Shown in pieces: positions 56,904 through 64,000 of a stretch of 64,000 nt of DNA. The position numbers were made by a program, and so were the translations under genes. The first letter of the stretch is position 1; each line of letters opens with the position of its first letter. This DNA is from Alopecurus myosuroides (taxonomy: Eukaryota > Streptophyta > Magnoliopsida > Poales > Poaceae): assembly GCA_028641055.1 (NCBI GenBank), contig CM054058.1, positions 237,067,551 to 237,131,550 on the forward strand, read 5' to 3'. The notes beneath the pieces were generated by a model. That model searched no databases, was not told the DNA's origin, and worked only from the letters and a program-made list of their open reading frames with translations.

Positions 56904-59803
56904 GAGAGGCAGAGAGAGGGATTGCGAGGGAGAGAGGAAGAGAGGAGGGTCACGGCCTCTCCCGGCCTTATCCTCGCGCGAGAATGGCAAGCAGGAGGTG
57001 GAGCTCGTCGGGAGTAGCTCGGCCACGTCTCCTCTACCTTCTGGAAGAGGAAGAAGAAGAAGAAAAGAAAATGAATCTTTTGATAACCCCCTTAGTTTTG
57101 TGGTATTTTCAATTAGGTCCTTCTAGTTAATAGAATGTGAGAAAAAACATTGTTTTCAGGGCCTTTTTGCAAGGAGAAAAAATATCAAAAATTATATTTG
57201 AATTCCTCATAAAAAAATGCAATCTCACCATGTTTTGTTTTGGTGAAATTGGAAAATATTGTAATTTTTTATTTAGGGTGCTAAATTAAGTAGTTTTATT
57301 GTTATCTCCTAATTTAATTTATTAAATGGCTATTTAAATTAATTTAGACATGATTATTATGATCAAACACAACAACCAAGTGGTCAACAAGGTGGTGTAT
57401 CATAATTGGACAATTTTAGATACAATTTCTTACAGAAAGTAATTTGGTAAAACTACTTGGTAATGTTTCTATGCTCTGTTATGAAAATCACTTAATAGTG
57501 AATTGTATTCCATGTCAAACCAAATGATGTTGGTTAATGGATGGACATTGTTTCTATTTATAAAACTATGTTATTTTCATAGTTAATCTCTTCGCAATCT
57601 TGGTTGACATTTTACTTAGGTGAATGTAAGTCATGTTGATTGTTTTTTGTACTTGACCAGGTGGAAAACATATGTGGTTTTGGGATCTTATTTTCTTGTT
57701 TTCCACATAGGTTTCAATATGGATATTATCCCATGTTTTCTTTAGAGCATGTAATTATTTTACATGGTTATGGGTTGATGAATTTTTGCTATCATCTATT
57801 AGTCTTGTGTATGAAAAAGATTTGGAAAACAATGTATTAGGCTTGTTTTCATCTACCTCCACATATCAAGACATGTGGATGCAATACCTTATTGTTATTT
57901 ATTACTGGATACTTGTTTCCATTTAAGAGATTTACTATTTGTTCCTCATCTCTGTTGAGCTTGACAAGGTATAGGGGTTATAGATTCTCTAACCTTAACT
58001 AATGCTTTACTGAATAAATTCTTCCTGAGACAGTGTTGCTCCTAGTTGACTTCTGTTGCTTGATGTTCTTCTCTCTAGTTGCCCCTAGACTTCTGTTTTC
58101 ACCTTTGTCCATTGTAGATAGATTCCTCTCTTGGTTTCCAATCTCATATGTCTCACCATTTTGGTGAAAACATCTAACTACTCCAAGCAAGGATTTTACT
58201 TAGATGATTGTAAAAGAATGTGAGCTTATTTTATAACATCAAGTTACCATATGCATATAAGAAGAATTTGTTAACAAGTGGGCCAGACTTGCCTCCAAAT
58301 TACAACTCATATACAATTGGATGAGATGTACTAGGTTATTCAACCCTTTGTCTATTTGTGTATGACACTCTAGTGTTTGAGTATACAAAAGTGATCTGTT
58401 AACAAGGTCTAGAAACTTGTTACCAAACTACTTCTATATAACACTAACATTGGAGTATCACACTATTTCAAGAGGGTTTATAAGATCTGATCAAGATATA
58501 AGAGTTTCCATGTACTCTTATAGTCAATTGGAATAGTACTTCTAGAACACTCTACATAATCTTCTTGAAGATCTTCCTGTGGTAGTTTCTCATGTCTTGT
58601 AGTTTGCTTCTCTTGCAGAATGACTTAGAGAAAATTGGGAAACAAGATATAATGGTCTAGCCAAAATAAGAAGATCTAGATTAAGAGTTAATTCATGCTT
58701 TTATTATCCTTCCATACATTTCTTATTTTGCTTCCCATAAGATTGATACTTGTCTCATACATGATTGGTTTTTCTTAGATATCAATTCAATTTATCTAAC
58801 TGAGATTATAACTTGTTGTTATACATGGGTTGTATCCAGAGATAGTTTAGTTTTTGAATATTGATGTGGATAGAAATGTGGAGTGTTTGTAAAATGGGAA
58901 CTTAAGATAATAAGTTAATCAAATGGTTTATTGGTGTGTTGATCTTTCATATGCTCACTTGTTTGAGATGATAGAACAATGAGCATGTGAAAGTTATTGG
59001 GTATAATGACTTATGTCATAGCTGTTAGTTGTTCACTCTGATGTCATGATTTTAATTTATATCCTTCTTTTGTAAATATAATACAGACATAACGGTTGAA
59101 AAGATCATATGTACTGATTAAGGTTTAACAGTAGTTTAAGAAGATTTATTTCTTCTTTAAGATACTTCTTTTATGATGGATGAGATATGTACATATTCGA
59201 TAAATATGATAATACAATTATTATGTCATTTTCCACTTGTGGGTTTTGAGTTACACTTGTTTGTATCACTAGTGTTTTATTGATTGTTTGTTATGTACTT
59301 GTGATGGTTCACCTGATAATTATGAGATGATTTATATAGATGTTGTGGAAATGAATTGATAACTTATGGAGTTGTTGTTTTATAAAAGATCACATCTCTG
59401 TTGACGAGATGGTTCAATTATGCATTACTCATTGGTGAAAGTATGATCATCAATTATGAGATTTGGATTCTCACCCCTCTTTGAGTTCTAAATACCTAGT
59501 GAATTATCCCAAGTCACTTATAGACTTGAGGTTAAACTTGTTAAGAGTTAGTATTGGTCCATACCAATTATGGTTTGAGTAACCAGATGATTTGGTTTCT
59601 AGAGATACTATGTTATAAAGATCCCTCCAAAGGTACTCTTGACTAGATGAACTAGACCTATTTCATCATGTCAAGTGAAACATTGGTCACTTTGATTTAT
59701 TTAAACTTTCGCGCCAAAATTTCCTGTACTTTTAGATGCATGCTTTGCAAATGCACATATTAAATTTAGATCCTTATAACTTCCCAAACACTGGGATGTT
59801 ACA
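56904..59803 (-). repeat. 5' LTR of element C, part after element D
   Basis: The LTR resumes at the GAGAG duplication (gagaggcagagagaggg) and runs to gatgttaca at 59803, matching 38620-41514 with scattered differences. Open frames here are shadows, including one at 56755-57126 that runs from the D LTR into C. Confidence 0.9.
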
Positions 59804-59808
59804 GGTTC

Positions 59809-60158
59809 TTCACAACCGGAGTGAAACCATGAGCCCTATTGTACTCATTCTGGTCAAGACTGAATTCAAGCCTAACCTTTGCCATCTCTCGGGCTTCCAG
59901 GAGCATGGCCTAGCGCTGCTCCTCGAGCTGCACCCTCAACACCGTCGGATCCGTATCCGCGGCTAAGGGCATGCCCAGCTTCTCAATGACACCAGCTAGA
60001 GGAGCCGGTATCGCCGTTGATGTAGAAGGAGCCTGGTAGCTCAGTTGATTCTGGGGCCTGTCGTATGGCTTGTGGCTCGGACGAGGAGCCGACTCGTCAA
60101 CAACTTCAGGCGCAGCGGGCGCGCCTTTCCCGGCAGCAGGAACCGGGCTAGTCATCAT
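59809..60158 (-). pseudogene. Element A gag, segment between elements E and C
   Basis: The minus-strand frame MMTSPVPAAGKGAPAAPE continues gag from across the solo LTR. It is Ala/Pro-rich and then helical (LAGVIEKLGMPLAADTD). A TAG at 59910-59912 interrupts it, after which LLEAREMAKVRLEFSLDQNE runs into the element C junction. Confidence 0.7.
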
Positions 60159-61656
60159 TGATGACCCACAAGTATAGGGGGTGTATCATAGTACTTTCGA
60201 TAAATAAGAGTGTCGAACCCAACGAGGAGCAGAAGGTGTTGACAAGCAGTTTCGATGAAGGAGTAACTGTAAATACTGGAAAATAGATTTGAAGGGGTTT
60301 TCATATTGCAGATAAATAAAGTGCGAGTAAATAAAATACAGTAGTAATAATTGCAGCAAGTGGCCCAATCCTTTCTTCAGCAAAGGAAAAGTTGTAGGTT
60401 TACTTATGATTAACAAACGTTCTTGAGGACACACATGAGGTTTCTGTCAAGTGCTTTTGTTCCATGCAGCTGAATAATGTTAGGCGTTTTGATAAGTGTT
60501 GTGTGGGTGAACCTATGCTAATGTACCGTACCATCCAAGACTAATACATACTTGTGATTATACCCCTTGCAAGCATCCGCAACTACAAGAAAGTAATTAA
60601 GAAATAAATCTATCCACGGCTTTAAACTCCGGGATCCTACGCTCCCTCGTGCAATGGTTTCCTAACGGGGGTTTACGTTTCTATCACTCTGTCAACCCCA
60701 TAATTAGTAGCCAAATACACGATGCATCCCCCTAGGCACATAAATGGTGAAGTATCATGTAGTCGGCGTTCACATGACACCACTAGGAGAATAACACCAC
60801 AACTTAAATATCAAACATTAAATATTATTCAACATTACTTCAATATTAACAACTTGACTTCTCCCATGTCCTCAAGAACAACACGAACTACTCACAAGAC
60901 ATCATATGGATCATAATAAGAGGTGATATAATGGATGATAACAATCTAGTCATAAAGTGAAAACACCGATAAATCTCACAAGCATCAACTACTAACAAGT
61001 AATCCACACCGGGAGAGAGATCTAATGCAAAACAACGATAGAGGCCCCTAATTGTTACAGCGGGGTGACGGTGGATGATGAGGGTGGAGGTGCTGGTGGT
61101 GATGATGATGATGATGATGACGATCTTGGTGATGCCCAGAGCGATGGCGGTGATTCCCCCTCTCCGGAGAGGAATTTCCTCGGCAGATTTCTCTCTGCCA
61201 GAGAGCTTTTCTCTCTCGGGTGTTTTCCGCCCCGAGGCGGCGGCGAAATAATTCATCGACGATTGAATGAGGCTTAGGGTTCCCCGGAGGCCAAGCACGC
61301 GAAAAATACCCCCTAGAGGTGGGACAGGGTGGCCACACCCCTAGGTGGCGCGGCCAAGGGCGCACCACCTCATGGTGTGGGCCCCTGGTGGCCCCCTTTG
61401 GCTCTCCTTCTGGCTGGGTTCCTTCTCTGAACTTTTAGGACACCCACGGTGTCCCCCTTCTTCTTCCGATATTCTGAAATATGGTATCTCGATGGTGTTT
61501 TTTCCATCAGATTTCTGGTCCCGGTGTTTATTCTCCAAAAATTATAAAACATGCAAAATAAGATAAAATAACATAAGGGATGCATCATAACATGAAATAT
61601 ATCGATGAATAACAGAAAATTATGATATAAAATAGTGATGCAAAATGGAGGTATCA
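60159..61656 (-). repeat. Element E: solo LTR of a Gypsy-like element
   Basis: A 1498-bp sequence with inverted ends TGAT/ATCA is flanked by ATCAT on both sides (60154-60158 and 61657-61661). Read on the minus strand it starts TGATACCTCCATTTTGC and ends TTGTGGGTCATCA, resembling Sabrina/WHAM-type Triticeae LTRs from memory. No internal domain or second LTR is present, so it is a solo LTR left by unequal recombination. A short (GAT)n tract lies at 61094-61123. It sits inside the gag gene of element A. Confidence 0.88.
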
Positions 61657-62015
61657 ATCATCACCTCCATGCTGCCCGCAGAGCCGCCGGTTGGCTGCTC
61701 GCGGACGGCGAGAACGAAAGGAGGGTCTGTAGCAACGAGCACCACCTCGGGATACTCGCGGATGACGATGGTGGCGACGTACACCAGATGCGCGCCAAAG
61801 CTGACGACGAAGCCGCCTGCGGGCACGGGACTGCCGCAGAAATTGCCCGCTTTGTCGGTAACGAAGTCGAGGGATCCGAATCTGTGGACAAGGCCACAAA
61901 CCACGCGCTCCCCCGAGCGAGAAACAGGTCCCGTCCGGATAGAAACCCCAGCCAGCGCCGCTGCTGGCCCCACGGTGGGTGCCAACTGTCGTGGTATGGA
62001 GAAGATAGATGCCAT
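61657..62015 (-). pseudogene. Element A gag N-terminus, starting in the 5' LTR
   Basis: A minus-strand ATG at 62015, inside the LTR, begins MASIFSIPRQLAPTVGPA. The frame crosses the LTR end (61987) and primer site without a stop. It continues through GFVVSFGAHLVYVATIVI to GSAGSMEV at the solo LTR, then joins in phase with the segment at 60158. The gag remnant of element D has the same layout. Confidence 0.7.
61966..61986 (-). other. Primer binding site of element A
   Basis: The minus strand reads GTTGGCACCCACCGTGGGGCC directly after the 5' LTR end CCACGACA. The same site in element D is TTGGCGCCCACCGTGGGGCC. The first bases resemble the tRNA-Asp complement, but the tRNA is not assigned. Confidence 0.75.
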
Positions 62016-62850
62016 AGGATGGCTTAAGGTTGGGCCGATGGACACTGTAGGTATCCGGCGAGGGATCGCACGCCTAGCTGGGGCGCTCACAACACTGCAA
62101 ACACCACAATCTACCCAGGTTCGGAGCCCTCGTATGGAGGTAACACCCCTACTCCTGCCTCTCTCTCTGTATAAGTGTATGCCGAGTACAAGAGTTCCTC
62201 AAGCTCGAGGAGCTAGACGAAGAAGAATCTTTCCTGCTACTTCTCTCTCGTAAGTGGTAGTGTCTCTAGAATCAATCCACCAACTGAGCGACCCTCACGC
62301 AGGAGGGGGGCACCTTATATACTGGTGGCAACCTACTACCTCTATGAATGCAAGTACTGATTAGGTGACTACACACTGTGCACCACCGCACGCCTCCATG
62401 TCCTCGCTGACAGTCGCCGAAAGTCGTCGCGGTCGGGACGCTGACATGTCATGTCCCCCTTGTCAGTGACAGGACGTGGCCTCACCCATACCGCACATTG
62501 TACCCACGTATGGATACGCATCAACACGCTCCTAGTAAGTTGAACCGCACGCCTGTACTGCCCCTGGATACGCGGGATCCGCACAACGGCTCCATTGACT
62601 TTGGCTCCGAGTAGAGAAGCTCCCTCTTCTATCTGGATCATCCAAGTGTTACTCGGATGACCCAGATAAATACTCCAATCTTCCTCTTGGTCTCTTGTTC
62701 TTCCTACCGAATAGCTCCAACTCGGCAGCTATCCAACCAGGTACCATCCTATTCGGCATGTACCAACTCGGTACGGCCGAAGTCGGCAACGAGTACCTCG
62801 AACACCATTTATCACCAGTCTTACCCCTACTCGGGGGTAGTCCCCCGACA
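61987..62850 (-). repeat. 5' LTR of element A
   Basis: 864 bp, TGTCGTGG...CCCCCGACA in plus view, with the minus-strand TATATAAGG box at 62313-62321. It differs from the 3' LTR at numerous sites (for example ggagaagatagatgcc against ggagaacacaaatgcc). Confidence 0.92.
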
Positions 62851-62855
62851 CAATT

Positions 62856-63605
62856 TTTTTCTGGACTGAACGGTAATTGTTAGTTCTTCCCCTTGGACTG
62901 AGCGTTTTTTTAGCGGTTAAGGCAGACTTTTTATTTTTATTTTATTGAGATTTTCCTTGAGGGGATTTCTTTTTGAGATGGAACTAAGACCTTCCATTAT
63001 CCTTACGGGAACATACTTACTACTGATGGTTCCATGCGAGCTGTAGCACAGACTCGTCCATTGTAAACTCCCGCATGGGCTGTTTTTTTTTTGCTCTTTT
63101 CATGTATTCGTTTCTTCTAGCATTTTTTTTTTGTTCTTGTTTCTATTTGTTTTTGTTATTTTAGTTTTCTCAATCTTTTTTTTGAGTCTAAAATTTTTGA
63201 AATCTGAACCATTTAAAAAAATTGTTCACCACTTTCAAAAATTGTTAAACAATTTTAATTTTTTGTCACCATTTTAAAAATAATTTATTTTTTTAGGTTT
63301 TGGAAAGTCTTTATTTTCAAAATGCTTTAGATTTTAAAATCTAAACAATTCAAATCTGAACATTTTTAATGATCCAAGATTTTAAGAAAATACTTTCTTT
63401 AATAATTCCAGAGGAAGGAAAAATGTATACAAAATCGGAAGAAAGATATGCAAAAAGCCCAAAAACAAAAGAGTTCTTTTTGCTCCTTGGAATCAGCCTC
63501 GGTGGCTCCCGTAGGTGGCGGCATTGTTTCTTTCAGATTGTTGGGCCTGGCCCGTTTACCGGATCAGGTCCACCAACACAAACGGTTAATTCCCGTTAAA
63601 TCTTA
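62856..63605. other. AT-rich filler right of element A
   Basis: T-rich and A-rich stretches contain repeated motifs such as ttcaaaaattgtt and aaatctgaac, typical of old unclassified repeat sequence. It continues the sequence that ends at 19509. The frames at 63369-63672 carry no recognisable domain. Confidence 0.5.
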
Positions 63606-63699
63606 CTCCCTCCAATCCATAAAAGGCGTCGCTCACTTAGTACAAAGTTTGTACTACCTTAGTGCAAAATGAGCGAAACTTCTTATGGATCGGAGGGAG
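63606..63699. mobile_element. Stowaway MITE, 94 bp
   Basis: CTCCCTCCAATCCATAA at the left and TTATGGATCGGAGGGAG at the right form inverted ends, flanked by TA on both sides (63604-63605 and 63700-63701). The interior (gctcacttagtacaaagttt) is also largely palindromic. This is the Tc1/Mariner-type Stowaway signature. Confidence 0.92.
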
Positions 63700-63701
63700 T
63701 A

Positions 63702-64000
63702 TATGAATATATGATGCTTCATGCGTAGTATCACTAAAACACGTCGGACAGGATTCCGCCTTGCTACACATGGGCCGAACCGTATTTACTCTTTCGCTCG
63801 CTACGTCTGGCATCATACATGAAGGATTTTGCCTCACGAAAATTTTGAATTTGGAACAATTTATTAGTGAATCTCCGGAATTAAACTCCAGAATTTTGAA
63901 AATGTTCGGATTCAGAAAATGTCCATATTTTTAAAGTGTTCATATTATGCAAAATGTTCAACTTCGAAAAAGTTCAGATTTTAAAATTGTTCAAACTTAA
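63702..64000. other. AT-rich repeat filler at the right edge
   Basis: Degenerate copies of an aaaatgttc(a/g)gatt motif recur every 20-25 bp from 63895 onward. No gene is seen. Confidence 0.5.

Larger units (their letters stand above)
35611..59803 (-). mobile_element. Element C: LARD-like retrotransposon with 5.9-kb LTRs
   Basis: GGTTC duplications (35606-35610 and 59804-59808) flank a unit with two LTRs of about 5.9 kb (TGTGGTGACCC...GATGTTACA as read on the plus strand) and a 1823-bp interior. Without D it is about 13.6 kb. The primer site TGGTATCAGAGC, the initiator-Met tRNA complement, lies on the minus strand at 43324-43335. A polypurine tract (minus strand aagggggagatac) adjoins 41514, so the element runs right to left. 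It has no coding capacity. The architecture matches large retrotransposon derivatives such as barley Sukkula; family identity is unproven. It inserted into the gag gene of element A. Confidence 0.9.

Noticed and set aside
56755..57126. ORF starting in the element D LTR and running into element C
   Set aside because: It is a chance fusion across the insertion junction at 56903 and has no conserved continuation.

Overview
The window reads as a repeat-dense grass nuclear genome, probably a Pooideae cereal or forage grass. The evidence is wall-to-wall nested LTR retrotransposons, Stowaway, Harbinger and Mutator elements, and one GC-rich ATL-type RING-H2 gene with codon usage typical of grasses. 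No prokaryotic, organellar or viral genome organisation is seen. Family names come from recognising motifs by eye, without a database search. Layout: 1-4552 is the 3' part of a Ty3/Gypsy-like LTR element on the plus strand, with a Harbinger MITE inside it. 4553-6551 holds an unclassified retroelement tail and a degenerate Stowaway/Mariner-like sequence split by a retroposon-like insert. 6561-12986 is a complete Mutator-like element with 90-bp terminal inverted repeats and a 9-bp target duplication. It carries two small broken genes for charged proteins and a 347-bp tandem array, but no transposase I can read. 14013-15775 is a decayed PIF/Harbinger element with a broken transposase next to a 32-G run. 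16496-17656 is the only convincing host gene, an ATL51/52-like RING-H2 E3 ubiquitin ligase. 19510-62850 is a four-level nest. The outer element A is a Tat-lineage Gypsy element on the minus strand (TSD CAATT). It is interrupted by B (27953-32681, non-autonomous, TSD ATGAT), by C (35611-59803, a LARD-like element with 5.9-kb LTRs and a 1.8-kb non-coding core, TSD GGTTC) and by E (60159-61656, a solo LTR, TSD ATCAT). Inside one LTR of C sits D (46363-56903, plus strand, TSD GAGAG), whose 455-bp LTRs look identical by eye. All five elements were delimited by matching target-site duplications read directly in the sequence. The window ends in AT-rich filler with a small Stowaway MITE. The most interesting system is in the Tat elements A and D. 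Both carry a multi-exon gene antisense to gag-pol, with a domain resembling the putative gypsy-type transposon (Transposase_28) family. In D this antisense gene can be followed through six GT-AG coding exons into one uninterrupted 900-codon frame with its own TATA-like box. In both elements the gag frame begins at an ATG inside the LTR and reads straight through the primer binding site. D has lost most of gag and the protease active site, yet appears to have inserted very recently, which suggests mobilisation in trans. How the parts relate: A, B and D share leader, primer-site and polypurine-tract features. B and C encode no recognisable proteins and would depend on autonomous relatives. The ATL gene is an ordinary host gene lying between transposon clusters.
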